Notes: generated by a model from the letters alone, not told the origin. Shown: positions 33,126 to 44,872, counted from the stretch's first letter. The stretch: DNA of 64,000 nucleotides from Endomychus coccineus (GCA_958510875.1 OY294070.1:46231576-46295575); one strand, 5' to 3'. Numbers and translations are program-made.

Positions 33126-34771
33126 TTATTCCACCTGTATTTTTATGAATTCGAGAGGGCTTCTTTGATTGTTTATTATCATGTAGTTTACATTTGGTCG
33201 GATGGAGATCATGTTGTGTATGTCAATTTCAGTTGTTGTTCCGTTCACCTCCGTCACTTCACCGCGCCCTCTTAATACTACCAGCATCGTCTGTCTCCTA
33301 TTGAGGTACCCGATGCTGTGGCCCGATACCACTTTCAGGTAGGACACCCCTACCGGGCAACATCGCACCTTTTTGGTTCTGTGTTGTATTGTCGTGTAGG
33401 CCCACCGAAACCTTTTTGCCACAACTGCATCTTCTTCATCCACGTTATCATCGTCGTACCCCAAGGGCTTGAGGCGCTTGTTCGCCTTCCTTGCCCTTGG
33501 GGGCCCACCCCCGACAACGAACCTCTCCGGAGGATTTCTCCTCCGGTCGCCCCTTCGCAGTGGCGGCGGGGATGGCGTTACCTGGTGTTCAGGTGACGGC
33601 TCCACTGAGGCCTCTTGCGGTTCCTCAATGTTATTCATTGGCTCTTCACCATTGGCTCTTGCCTCCGCGTGAACCTCGGCAACGACCTCGAGGGTTTCCG
33701 ACCACCGGTTCCTCCGTGTTTTCTCTGTTGGCGTCCCCGGTGACGAGGACGTCGACGATTGGACCTCTGCCGGTGGTGTTTGTTCCGGCGGTGTTGGCGG
33801 CTTTGTTTGTTCCGATGACGCCGCTTTTTTTTCTATCAATATTCCCCTTTCTATAAGAATCTCCAATATGCTTTTCCGTTCAGGTTGTTGTGGCGGCGGT
33901 GGTTCTGCGGTTGGAAGAGGAATTGCCAGAGGTCTGGGCGTAATCAGCGGTGGAATAGCAACTCGCCTTTTCTTCTTTATTTTCCGCGGAGCTGCGGTCT
34001 CCGCAGGTGTAGGTGGAGCATCGGGTGCCGCGTACACCACATCCAAATCGATATCTCTTAGAACGCGCTTCCCACGTCTTGGCGGTGGCGATGGCGGTTT
34101 AGTTGTTGGGGTTGATGTTGGCGTCGCAGGTGACGCTGCCGGCGACGCTGTCGGACTTGGCGACGCTGTCGGGGTTGGCACTTTCTGTTTTTTCAGAATA
34201 CCTCTTCTAGGAACTGCCCGAGGCCTTACCGTGGTCGGCGGTTGTATTGGGGCCCTGACGTCTGCTCTTTGTGTTTGTGATCTGGTCACATGCCTTTTCC
34301 TGGGCGAAATGTCCTGGATATGAGTTTCTCCAAAGTCGACCCTCCTCCGCTTGGGCTGCGAGGACGAAGGCCCCGCTGCCAGTAAATCGGCCTTTGAGGG
34401 TGGGGACAGTATTTGAAGCTTTGGTTTACGACCTGCTGGGGCGGCGGCGCAAACTGGGGCAGCCGTCATGGGGGGCGGCGGCTACAACGGGAATGGCAGC
34501 TTCTGGGGCGGCGGCTACTATGGCGGCGCCTACCGGCGGCGGCTACAGCGGGAACGGCAGCTACTGGGGCGGCTGCTACTATGGCGGCGGCTACCGGGGC
34601 GGCGGCTACTGGTGCGGCGGCTACTGGTGCGGCGGCTACTGGGGCGGCGGCTACAACAGGAACGCCTGGGGCGGCTGCTACTACGGCGGCGGCTATTTCG
34701 GGTTGTACTCGTCGTCTTCGTCTAGGTGTATAAAGCCAAGCCGGCTTTATTCGCCCGCTGCGTAATTTCAT
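33126..34771 (-). pseudogene. CENP-C-like protein (CENP-C motif plus Mif2-type cupin), two frame breaks
   Basis: The 447-codon frame (34469-33126) is rich in Pro, Ala and Thr. Near residue 330 it has ARKANKRLKPLGYDD, close to the CENP-C motif (R..KR.RLKPL.YW), preceded by a similar RRGDRRRNPPERF. The last 90 residues (VSYLKVVSGHSIGYLN to EFIKIQV) look like the dimerising cupin of CENP-C/Mif2, which links centromeric nucleosomes to the kinetochore. A better start is the ATG at 34771 (MKLRSGRIKPAWLYTPRRRR), leading into Ala/Val/Pro repeats; reaching the cupin frame needs two compensating single-base indels in GCC/C runs at about 34528 and 34471. AATAAA overlaps the stop codon. The region is intronless and strikingly GC-rich amid AT-rich DNA. 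It may be a retrocopy; the indels could also be sequencing errors. Confidence 0.6.
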
Positions 34772-34829
34772 TTTCACTGATATTATATAAGCACTATAAT
34801 AATACAGACAAAGGTTCGAGTAATCCAGA

Positions 34830-35952
34830 TCCATTGTGGCCTCCAGTGTAGTATCATTTGCATTTCTCGATCGCCCGAGGTTGATTTGTATAATTCTTAT
34901 CATTTCAATAATGTATTTATAAAAATGGTACTGTCCTTTAGCATACGCGAAGTATAGATAAAATGATAAATAAATAAATACACATAAAACTTAGGTATAT
35001 AACGCCACATACAATCAAATATCACGGCCTTTGATATCACAGTTTCCCGTTCCAACTGCCTGGTTTCTACCGCTATCGTCCTGATTACAGACCTCTTTCC
35101 TTTTCTTCCTCCCATCATCACTACTTTAGTTCCTTGTGTCATCGGAGCTATTTCCAACTTCCCTCCCACTTGTGGTGTCCTGCCTTTTATAACGTCCGCT
35201 TCCGGTCCTATGCCCTTACACCCCGTGTTTGAGGCATTTTGGTTTATTCTCACAGTTTTTAACATAATGTCCTTCCCTAGCACAATTCCTGTCCAGTTAT
35301 CCAACATCTATTGCACCTTATCTCTTCTGTTCTGATCTTCACCTCCGCTCTAGACAAACCTATTTCAATATAGCGCTTGTCTATCATTTCAGCTGCCGCA
35401 TCTACGGATGTTATTATGGTAACAGCCATTCTACCGCATTGGCCGCAGGGCTCTTAGTATCACGTCCAGGTGGTTTCCAGAGAGGCCCAGGATACTCCTA
35501 ATTTCGGCTTCTACCTCATTTTCATTTGTATCGATATCCAAGCCTTATATTGAGTACCTTCTTCTTCTCTTCTCCCCCTACCTGTTTGAGTTTCCCGAAA
35601 CTAGCTTGCATCTCGATTTTTTCTACCAGATCTTCTCTACTTTTACTTCCCTTTTTCAACTTTTTCTGTAAGTATCCTTACCTCGTTTGTCTTATGCCTT
35701 CTATCTCTTTCTTTAACTCTACTTCATTATGGAGGGTTTTTTCAAGTTTAACACCATCTGTGCGTACGTCCTTTCCCCACTTTCAATTATTACCCTTTCC
35801 GTGCTGTAGTTTTTTTTCTTCCTTTGTGTCTGTAGTATAAGAATAATAGTGGCTTTTATCGACTTATTGAAACAAATTACATAACGATTGACAAAAGACA
35901 AATTAAATAAACAACTAACACTGATCAGCACAGAACATTGGCGTTGACTCAC
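34830..35952 (-). pseudogene. R1-clade LINE: ORF1 remnant and start of ORF2
   Basis: Minus-strand text at about 35540-35340 reads as R1-type ORF1 (RSILGLSGNHLDVILRALRP, then MAVTIITSVDAAAEMIDKRY), and 35307-34990 continues with VGGKLEIAPMTQGTKVV. ORF2 then starts at 34903 with MIRIIQINLGRSRNAND, the usual first motif of the R1 endonuclease. It is cut at about 34830, close to the CENP-C-like island. Many stops. Confidence 0.65.
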
Positions 35953-36009
35953 GAAATGTTAATCAAACTTATTAGATTCTCAAGTTTCAAGAAACACTAA
36001 AATCAAGTA

Positions 36010-36765
36010 TGATTTTATAGAGTTAACTCATTTAGTTACGTAATCACTGGGGTGAGAAGGAGGAAATCTGGTGCGTCGAGGTCTTTCAGGCCTGCTCGCC
36101 TCGACATCAGATCGTGGCATCAGATGGGTCAGAGGGGGAACTTCTGCCTCTGCAGAATCTTAATTAGGGGTCTCCTTATTCTCAGGTTGCTCATATGTGA
36201 TATATGTGTGTTGATTGGCAGAATAACGAGGTTGCGTTTGGTCCATTGAACTGTTTCTTCTTGGAGCCAGTTGTCAAGGGTACAGTGGATTCTTGACCAT
36301 CTCTTCTACGAATGATAGCGTACTGATTAGCTTCCTTCTAACAACTCTACTTCATCTAAAAGATCGTCCAGGAGCTATCCAAGGAGGCAAGGTGAATCCG
36401 TTTGCGGTCCGTCTAGAATGAATAAAAAAACGTTCATGGGTAGTGCAATTAGTACATAGCAGAGACTTAATGTAATGGAGAGATTCTTGCAGGACTCCTT
36501 CCCAATTTGAATACGAAGATTGCGTGTTTTCAGTGCCAAGCTAACAGTTTACCAAGATGTTCCATTAAATCGTTTTACTTCACTATTTCATTGAGGGTTG
36601 TAAGGAGAAGTTTGACTTGAAGCAACTCCATTTGTGTTTAGAAAAGATTGAAGTTCTTGAGACATGAAAGAGCTCCCTCGATCGGAGTGTATATACGCAG
36701 GTATCCCAAAAGAATAGAAAAGATCATTGAAGCATTCAATCACAGTAGCTGCTGAAATATTGTTA
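36010..36765 (-). pseudogene. Gypsy-type integrase fragment, C-terminal half
   Basis: Minus strand at about 36765-36560 reads TVIECFNDLFYSFGIPAYIH, SDRGSSFMSQELQSF and TSPYNPQ, with the catalytic Asp and the N-P-(G)-N-(G)-x-V-E-R region decayed. Further left is a polypeptide tail ending in Arg/Pro-rich text (PERPRRTRFPPSHPSD near 36050-36100). It differs from Gypsy-1 to -4 and is from another Gypsy lineage. Confidence 0.65.
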
Positions 36766-37634
36766 CGGGTTCAAATGGGTTTGTAACGAAATGACTTGCT
36801 TATTTCGCTTCAGTGAAGACGAGCTGGGTTTCATGAATCTCACTGTTTCTACTATAAGGTTAATGAGAACAAATAAGGCTGTATACACCGGAAACTTCAC
36901 GTACAATTGATTAGTGAGCGCCAATTGTAACCTAAGATAACATGCCACAATAAATTTGTATAATTAATTGCAAGGAGATGTGGAGATGACAAAATTACCA
37001 GAATATCATATCTTAATAGCTCATATCATAATTCTTTCAATTTGTTCAACCTGGCGAAAGTTCTTTTATTTCGGTTGGAAAAAAATTGAGAATATTATAA
37101 TGACGAAAAGTAATAAATGATTCCTTGAATAATCAACGATAAACAAACAATATAAGATTTAATATCAGATAAATTCACACAGTTATATCAACATCGGATT
37201 TGGCTATGACAGGTTAACGTGAAGCAGCACTCTGGAATCACCAATTCCACAGAACGATGATTATTAGTATCTACCCTAATGACTGACCAGTGGAATCCCA
37301 ACAATACAGCTAGAACTAGCTGATAAAAGAACTGATTACTAGATATACAAGCATGCACAAAAGGAAATGTCAGATACTGTACTTGATACAGGGCTTACAC
37401 ATATAGTCGACAGTATGTTTGTGCTCCTTAGCGTTATTCCACTAGTTCCCCAAATCCGATGATCCCCGTTACGGTCCTGAGTCCGATCTCAGTTCGATAA
37501 TAATTGTATTTAATCATTCGTCTTCAGTGAAAGAAAAATAACGTTGACCAGATGAACGCTGATAGCGGAAGGTCAGAGGGTATAGTTATAAGTTGGAAAC
37601 AATGAAGAAATCTTGGATATTGTTTATAACCTGG
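36766..37634. other. Unassigned stretch, possible LTR-like insertion
   Basis: Begins TGTTACGGG immediately after the integrase fragment, which would suit an LTR start, but I found no matching end or second copy. No coding frame is supported. Confidence 0.3.
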
Positions 37635-38229
37635 TTTGGTTGATACTATGGTTAAGTTGGTGTAGGAGTAAGATTAATACCTAAGTTGAGTGGTTTACGT
37701 TCGTATTTGGTACGTTTACATATGTTTCAAGTGTTAATATACGTTTGAATAGAATTACGCATATTAGACCAGTAGTAAAGGTTTTTATTCGATTTCCTAT
37801 TTCATTAATGCCTCTATGGTAAGTTTTCCTCTCGTGGTATTTTTCTCTCATTTTTGAAATGTCTTCTAGTGGAATATCTATTAGTTTAGTTTTTGTGCAA
37901 ATAAATTTATAGAGAGGCCATTTGAAAATTTTTTGAATTATATCGCAAAATTTATAATATAAGTCTGGAGGGTTGAAAAATATATAGCACGTTACTTTCG
38001 GTACTATGTATTCTTTGACAAACTGTATTATTTCGACTTCAATATTGTTCTTACTAATTTGAACTATACATTTTTGTTTATCAGGGAAAGGCTTAAGTAA
38101 TTTTGGTTTTCCAGGAGAATGATTCACAATTTGTATTTCTATTTGATTTTGTCCTTTATTAGGCAAATTGTCAGAGATGGGAATTTCTGCCAAAGTATTT
38201 TTCTTGGTTATTGTATGTAACATTTTCAA
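37635..38229 (-). pseudogene. Gypsy-2 Pol spacer and integrase zinc domain
   Basis: The frame 38229-37681 starts as the acidic/Asn-rich spacer (PISDNLPNKGQNQIEIQIVN) and runs into an integrase zinc region (REKYHERKTYHRGINEIGNR). The C-x-x-C half is in another frame near 37690-37730, and the element ends after a TPTP-like segment at about 37640. Confidence 0.7.
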
Positions 38230-39748
38230 TGTTATCGGGTATGGGAATTTCTAATTCTGATTGATCGTCTTCATTGGCATTTTCCGATTCTTTGTTGAAG
38301 GAGTCCATATATTCAAGTAATTTGCTAGTTCCACCTAACTCATTTATATTAAGTTCGATGCGTTAAAGTGCATCAGCATTGCAATTTAATTCACCCTTTT
38401 TATAAGAAATATTGTAATCGTATTCTTCGAGCTTCAAACGCCATCTAACTAATTTTGAATTTGCTTCTTTCAGTGAAAAATCCATTCTAGAGGTTTGTGA
38501 TCAGTTATTATGTTAAATTGTTGTCCGAAAAAGTATGGTCCAAAGTATTTCACTGCAGTAACAATTACTAACAATTCTTTTTCGATCATAGAGTAATGTT
38601 GTTTCGATTCGTTAAAAGTTCGCGAAGAATATGATATTGGTAAATCTTTACCGATAGGTCCTTGCGATAAAACGGCACCAATGGCTACATTGCTCGCGTC
38701 AGTAGTTGAATTGAAAATTTGTGTGAAGTCTGGGTATTGTAAAATAGGTTCGTTTATTAATAAATTTTCACAGTCAATAAAACAAGATATATATTCTTCG
38801 TTATGAGTTATAGTGGCATTCTTTTTAAACATTTCTTCAGTGGTTTCGTGAGTTTAGCAAAGTTCTTTATGAATTTTCGGTAATATCCTAAGAGTCCTAA
38901 GAAGCCTTTGAGTTGTTTTTGTGTTTTTGGAATTGGAAAGTTTTTTATTTTGCTGAAATTTTTTCTGGGTTCGGCTTAATGCCTTGTGAAGTTATAACAT
39001 GTCCTAAATAATTAACTTCTTTCCTAAGAAACTCTGATTTATCTAACTGAATTTGTAAGTTGAATGGCGAAGTCTTTCGAACCCTTGTTTAAGATTGTTA
39101 ATATGTTCTTGAAGAGAAACGTTGAATATAATAAATAATATCGTCCAAGTAAACTAAACAAAACTCGTTTTGTATGCCTCGTAAGATATTGTCCATAACT
39201 CTTTGAAAGGTCGCCGGGGCATTTTTAAGTCCAAATGGCATTCTTACGTATTCGTAATGGCCATTCTTGACGCTAAAAGCAGTTTTTAAATATCTGCCTC
39301 GTCCATTTCGATCTGGTGAAATCCAGATGCGAGATCTAAGGTTGTGAAATATTGGTAACGACCTAATTTATCTAAGATGTCATTTATATTGGGTAACGGA
39401 TATTTGTCTGAGAGGGTTTTCACATTAAGATTCCGATAATCGAACTACTCTCCATTTTTATCTACCACTAGCATCTTGCTTTTTAGGAACTATCCAAATT
39501 GGGGAATTCCAAGCTGAGTTACTAGGTCTGATTATTTTTTGGTCTAACATTTTCTTTATTTGTGACTTAACTTCCTGTTTATGTATAAACGGGTATCTAT
39601 ATGTTTTGGAATATACAGGAATTTCATCTGTAGTTTTTATCTGATGCTTAACTGTGTTCGTGAAACTAAGTGGTTCATTTTCGTTGTGGAAAAAGTCGGA
39701 GTATTCTTTAATTAATTTAGAAATCATTTCCCTTTCTTCTAAATTCAT
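38230..39748 (-). pseudogene. Gypsy-2 RT and RNase H, broken
   Basis: 39748-39458 holds the start of RT ([14 protein letters not shown]). The YLDD region (about 39135-39160, minus strand) is readable but frame-shifted. 38832-38470 is RNase H (FNSTTDASNVAIGAVLSQGP, LPISYSSRTFNESKQHYSMI, NIITDHKPLEWIF). At least four frame breaks. Confidence 0.85.
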
Positions 39749-40099
39749 GTGTTCAGTTCTAATTTTTGGTGATTCAATTTGATTGCATTCAAAATTACTA
39801 AAGTCGGAATTTTGACAAAATTGGTTTTGATATTCTGTAGGAGCAAACAGTTTACATTCCAGTGGTTCAGCATAAAGAGGTTCTGAAAAATCAAATTTTG
39901 CAATTTTTTCAGTATTATTAATTATCGTTACGTACGCTTCATGATTTTTACTTGTCGTAACACATGACGGTATTTCGTAACCATGTGATGTAATGTGTGG
40001 TACGATAATATCTCCATTGTCAGCTGAAGTTATGATTTTAATTACTTGTCCGCAACAGGGTTGTAGCGAATAAGAATTAATTTGCTTTTGTGGAATGTT

Positions 40100-40400
40100 T
40101 TGAAAGTGAAAATTTCGAGTACTTCCATCTATCCACTATATTGGCGAGCAGAACTGGAAAAGGTATTTGATACAATGAACGGATCATACTGGATAGTATA
40201 GGGAATTATTTGTTCACCTATATCGGGATCAATAAATGATTTTGTAGCTTCGGTATCAATAAGAAATATATACGGTAATTTACTTGTATATTTTTCATTA
40301 TGATTGAATGGTATTATTCGTTGATTTCTGATTCCGAGGCTAGTATCTGGAAATTTTCCTCGTATTCTTCAAATTGAACTGAATTTTGATCGGGTAATGC
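40100..40400 (-). pseudogene. Gypsy-2 protease with altered active site
   Basis: Minus strand near 40275-40235 reads YIFLIDTEATKSFIDPD. The retropepsin DTG triplet is DTE here, so the Gly needed for the active-site turn is lost. The frame is short and broken on both sides. Confidence 0.65.
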
Positions 40401-40449
40401 AATTTCTTCGCTATTTAGTTTCATTAATTTCAAACGTTTCGTTGTTAAA

Positions 40450-41451
40450 TAACTCTCCAGATGTATAATGATTCTGAGGAGTTTGGGCAAAATTGTTGGC
40501 AGGTTTTGTGAATGTTTGTCTGGTGCTTACACTCATTGGGGTTTGTACCGACGGTTTTTAATGAGGATTCGGCTCGAAAACTCGTTTATTTTGTGGTGTA
40601 AATGTATTGTTTTATGGAGGTCTATTAGGACTTCTGAAAACTTGCGCATTTGTTAAAAATTTACGATTGTTCATTTGCCTTGCTTGAGAAGAAAAATTAT
40701 TACTTGTTACTCATTGTGGTACATTTGATGGTTGATTTGGTAATCTGAAATTTTTATTAGTCAGAACATTCTGAGGACTCAATATAGGTTTTTGATAGTA
40801 TCTAACATTATTTTCCTCATTAATATAAAATGAGGCAGGTTGCATGTCTACAGGTCGCATAGCGCGAATTGAACTACCAAGTGGTTCTTTCAAACCAGCT
40901 AAGAAGGTTTTCAATGCTAATTTATTAAAAAGATTTTGTTTTATAGTCTTACCAACATCTGAGGAGCAAAGTAAATTGAGCAGACTAATAACTTTATCGT
41001 AAAACTCTAGAGAATTTTCGTTATTTTGTTTCAAAAGGACGAGATTTCGAATTAAACAAATCTCATCTTTATGATCATTGAAATTTCTTATTAATGTACT
41101 CTTCAGGTCCGTCCAAGTATTGACAGCCTGTACATTAACAGAAATTTTAGCATTCCCCATTAATTTGTTAGTGATTGATTTTAATATTAAAATGTTTACA
41201 AAATTATTTGGATTGTTATCCACAAACGTATTTATAATACTTTCTGCACTATCAATAAATTCATTCAAATCGTTGGGATTGCCATCGTATTGTGGCACAC
41301 ATGATGAAAATTCAGGTTTAAATGCTAGAGTAGCCATTTCTGAAATATTATCAATATTATCAACTATAGGATATTTTTCGGTACTAGGAGATATGGATTT
41401 AGAAAGAGTAAGGATTTCGATTGCGTCAATTAGATTATCGACATCAGACAT
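40450..41451 (-). pseudogene. Gypsy-2 gag
   Basis: From ATG 41451 (MSDVDNLIDAIEILTLSKSI) the frame encodes a capsid-like segment (VPQYDGNPNDLNEFIDSAES) for 246 codons to 40711. Asn/Gln/Pro-rich nucleocapsid text continues in other frames to about 40450. The opening capsid motif parallels those of Gypsy-1 (FNGDPNELPQFIES) and Gypsy-3 (FDGNPKLLSRFSAV). Confidence 0.82.
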
Positions 41452-41649
41452 TAAAATTATTAAAATTTTTCTCACCCTATCAACCTAGCTAAGATACGAT
41501 TCATTGAATGCAGTTTCCAGGTGGTCCGCCTTCAATAGGTGTGGCTATCCAATGTTTGTGATGCCAACTCGGTCCTGGGAGATGTTTTCTCTTGGAATAC
41601 TGGATTAACTGTAGAAAAAGAAGATTTTCCTCGATGAAATTTTTCCAGT

Positions 41650-41667
41650 ATCCTACCGACTGCGCCA
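41650..41667 (-). promoter_or_regulatory. Gypsy-2 primer-binding site (tRNA-Ser)
   Basis: Minus strand TGGCGCAGTCGGTAGGAT complements the 3' end of insect tRNA-Ser exactly as far as I can judge. It is the same site used by Drosophila 17.6 and 297. Confidence 0.82.
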
Positions 41668-41959
41668 AAGATGGAAACTCGCTCCACAAATTTGTTTTTA
41701 AAAATAGCTTAGTTGAATATCACAATGAGAATCAAGAGCTACTTATTTAATCAAAGTCAGAAGTATGAATGAATGTCTTACATGTTACAATAATGTACCT
41801 AGAAATAAATAGTAAACGAAATATGATAACGCTGACACTGCTGGCTAGTTCAGAATCAGTTCATAGTACTATACGATGTGAATGACTTCATATAACATGC
41901 ACTCTTCTTTCTCAGCTTATTAGAAGCGATCATAAGTTCTCATTAAGTGAATTGATCAA

Positions 41960-42640
41960 TATCAGACCCTAAGTCTTTTTACAGCGATTTGAAAGCCCTC
42001 GCCCCAAGGATCTCTGTTCATATCTTTACATAATTCTCGCCACTTTGATCTGTTTGCCTTATTTATTTCCTCCTCCAGTTGTCTCTGCTTTATGTTCTTC
42101 TTCTTTGTGCTGGATTAACTCAATGTGTGTGTTTCTGTTTCTATTAGCCCTGGTTGGAATCCTCCTTGAAATACACCTACGACTAAGTTCTTTGGTTTCT
42201 TCATTCCACCAATACTCTGTTTTCATTACAAGCCTCTTGAATATTTAGTATCAATCCGTCCATTGAAAGATTAGCTGTTGAGCTTTCATCCAGCTCTTTG
42301 ATAAATCTATCCTTGTCAATCTTCTTCGTACTCCATCTAATTTCATTGGTTCTTCTTTACTTATTGTTTTCTCAAATTTGAAACTAATGAGCTTATGATC
42401 GCAATAGGGTTTCAGAATCTTCAACTTTCCAGTTCTTGATAATACTCGCGATTCTTGGGGATGACATAGTAAGGTCAATAACCGAGGTCTCGCAAGTAGT
42501 GTAGGAGGGGGGATTCTGTGACACATTCCATCCGAGTCTCGATATTCCATCCAAGTATCGACTCGCTTAGAGTTCTTGTAGATTTTGATGTTAATGAACA
42601 GAGGGTGTAGAAGAAGAGTATTGGTCAATGTCCAGAGGCT
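41960..42640 (-). pseudogene. R1-clade LINE fragment (endonuclease end and linker)
   Basis: 42628-42251 contains the end of an endonuclease (PPPTLLARPRLLTLLCHPQE; CDHKLISFKFEKTIS, with the catalytic DH). To the left, about 42248-41970 reads as the R1 linker before RT (VEETKELSRRCISRR; KTAGG-like text), with stops. A dead fragment. Confidence 0.6.
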
Positions 42641-43100
42641 ATTGAAGAAGGGGTTTGTGGTTACCTGTACTTAGGGTGTGGTGGCCTATAGTATTACATA
42701 GCTAGACAAGTCTCGACAAGAAATAAATTGAATCATGCAAACTTCACATGTTTTGTTCAACTTGTTTTTATGAAAAGGTCAAGAGATCAAGATTTATGTT
42801 TATTGATAAGCTTGTTATGAGAAAGTAAATAGGCCAGTGTAGATAAAATTTATTTTGAGAGTTTAACATCATCTTCACGTTTTCATATTATGTTACTATA
42901 ATTAAACACTCAGTTTGTTAAGAAATATCTTTTATTCTGAAAATTTATTATTTATAATGCATCCATATCTGTTTTACGTCATCTTCACGTTTTCATATCA
43001 TGTTCCTATAATTAAATACTCAGTTTGTTGAGATATATCATTTATTTTTTACAGTAACATTTTTCTTTTGTTGAAGTCTATGCAGTTTTCACTTCTGCCA
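42641..43100. other. AT-rich stretch with a diverged direct repeat
   Basis: About 42870-42930 and 42978-43040 are similar copies (CATCTTCACGTTTTCATATY, then AATTAAAYACTCAGTTTGTT). No gene is seen. Confidence 0.45.
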
Positions 43101-43102
43101 CT

Positions 43103-43700
43103 CTAAACCTCTTGAATCATTGGTATTGTGCAAACAATCAGGTTTTGATATAGTACCCGAAATACATTTTTATTCTCACATACCTCAACTTCATACTTCA
43201 AACCTGTAATAACTATCATGCACGTTTTAAAATCAGAACGCACACCTAGTAATTCTTTTGTAACGTAATTCGATTGATTTTTGAATGATTCACTCCTATG
43301 GAGGTCGTCTAGAAGTTGATTTTTCTCGTTTTTACATAGCAATATTAATGATTCACTTTTATGAGGGTTATGTAGAAGAATTTTTCCGTTTTTACATAGT
43401 GACAGATCAACATCACATGTTGTAGACTGTTGAGTTGGATGGTTGTTATGTTCTATATTTAGATTTCAGTTATTAGTTTCTACATTGTTGCGATTGTTTG
43501 AATTACGTTGAGCATAAAGGGTGAAATCTGGATATTTTTCTAACAGATTATTATATGCTATACGATCTATTCTACCAGATAATTCTTGTGATATAATAGC
43601 GCTTCCATTTGATGGGATACGGATGTAATTCAAAAAAATACATCTTCGTGCATCAAATATTGGTTAAGAGAGTAATAATGTAATAAACAACATCGTTTTT
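43103..43700 (-). pseudogene. Unrecognised, possibly secreted protein remnant next to Polinton genes
   Basis: Read on the minus strand from about 43695, a start MLFITLLLS (hydrophobic, signal-like, then a stop) leads into FDARRCIFLNYIRIPSNG, then QELSGRIDRIAYNNLLEKYP, and after another stop the open frame 43342-43103 (VRSDFKTCMIVITGLKYEVE). The frame is consistent except for two stops, so this was a real gene. The C-terminal Cys pattern faintly recalls cystine-knot ligands, but I do not assign it. It may belong to the Polinton fragment. Confidence 0.4.
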
Positions 43701-44166
43701 GAATAAATAACAAGTTAATCAGAATTTTTAAGTTTATATAAATTTTAATAAGAAAAAAATCAAGTAGAAATGGTGAGGATGTGTTATCATTCTAAAAGTT
43801 AACAAACAATTTCTTCATAATTTAAAGTCAGAGTGTAAAAATGAACAAGGTCTACGTGAAGACTGTAATAAAGTTCATGAAACGATAGTTTGGGAATTTG
43901 CATACAGTCGTGCACGAAAATCAGGCTGCTGTAGATCGCTCACGGTTTCAAAGGAAAATTAGCAACCTTGAAGGTATTTTGGGGAAAGTGTTGAATATAG
44001 AACATAGAATGTCTATCTATTCTAAAATATATTTTAAATAGAAAGAAATAAAAAGTTAATTCTGTTTTATTAAAAGTTTAATTTACATCGTTTTTTTATT
44101 TATCCAACTATTATGTTTATTATCAAAACCTAATCACTTCACAAATATTTTGTCACCCTTACGTCT
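43701..44166. other. No gene seen
   Basis: AT-rich spacer between the unrecognised remnant and the stop codon of the Polinton integrase. Confidence 0.4.
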
Positions 44167-44629
44167 TCACACTTTTTCAACTAAATAAACTTCATTATAT
44201 TTAACTTTCCGCATTTCCATTCCATCTCCACTGATTGTTTCACCTTTTTCATCCAGTAAAATGTAGGCTGTTGGGCTGCTGAACTCAATATTTTTAACAG
44301 AAAATATTTCGTTTGACCAGTTTGGAGTGTAACCCTTTGTAAATACACCTCGAAATTTGCTGATTCTAACTTTGTCACCTACTTTAAAGTTTGTATTGTT
44401 ATCAGCTAATTTTATATTGCTATATTACTGTATTCAATAGATGTTTTTCATTGCTAATGTTAACTTCAGAGGGTTTCATCCAAATTGTTTGATGCTTTTT
44501 GTTGTTGTATGTTTGAACGATTGAATCCAATAGTGTTAACCATTTGTATGAACCTTGTAAGCTGAATTTTTTGTACATCAAATTTTACAGAGTTCTATTT
44601 ACCCGTTCTTCTAATACAAGCTTTTTTGA
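44167..44629 (-). pseudogene. Polinton integrase, C-terminal half (split by Gypsy-3)
   Basis: On the minus strand this continues the integrase begun at 50496, after the Gypsy-3 insertion. The readable pieces include ERVNRTLKNLMYKK (the catalytic Glu is expected in this E-R-V-N-R-T-L motif), NNKKHQTIWMKPSEVN, and an SH3/chromo-type end (VGDKVRISKFRGVFTKGYTP) that stops at 44167. A few frame breaks occur near 44540-44590 and 44400-44430. Known role: retroviral-type integrase of Polinton/Maverick elements. Confidence 0.82.
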
Positions 44630-44633
44630 TGCT

Positions 44634-44861
44634 AATCACGTGGGGGCTTTCCAAAAACGCTTTTTTAAAAAATGAACTATTTTATTAATTCACAATTTAA
44701 ATACATGTGACTCTTTTCGATGTTAGAATAAGAATGAGTTAATCTAAAAACATGTTGAACAAATCTGTTAACAACTCAGTGTAATATAATATTATGATGA
44801 TCCAAGTTCTTAGAAATAACGTTTACATATGCAGTTTTATATTGGTATGACAATCATAACT
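44634..44861 (-). repeat. Gypsy-3 3' LTR
   Basis: 228 bp. On the minus strand it begins AGTTATGATTGTCAT and ends CCCCCACGTGATT. Preceded on that strand by the purine tract AAGAAGGGAGG (44862-44872). Confidence 0.92.
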
Positions 44862-44872
44862 CCTCCCTTCTT
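44862..44872 (-). promoter_or_regulatory. Gypsy-3 polypurine tract
   Basis: AAGAAGGGAGG on the minus strand, abutting the 3' LTR; the expected primer for plus-strand DNA synthesis. Gypsy-4 has AAGGATGGAGG in the same position. Confidence 0.75.

Larger units (their letters stand above)
37635..41900 (-). mobile_element. Gypsy-2: decayed errantivirus-like element
   Basis: Minus strand, right to left: LTR (from about 41668 rightward, outer end not fixed), tRNA-Ser-type primer site (41650-41667), gag (41451-40450), protease (about 40400-40100), RT and RNase H (39748-38230), spacer and integrase zinc domain (38229-37635). It stops there; integrase core, envelope and 3' LTR are missing. Confidence 0.85.

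Noticed and set aside
34271..34765. Plus-strand Gly/Tyr/Trp-rich frame resembling a cuticle or glycine-rich secreted protein
   Set aside because: It is the complement of the Ala/Val/Pro (GCC-rich) repeats at the start of the minus-strand CENP-C-like gene; there is no signal peptide and several frames of the same repeats are open.
36766..37540. Solo LTR starting TGTTACGGG
   Set aside because: No matching terminus, no target duplication and no second copy were found in the window.
44181..44378. 65-codon frame MTKLES... as a small gene
   Set aside because: It is a shifted frame over the Polinton integrase C-terminus; the correct frame reads the SH3/chromo-type end.
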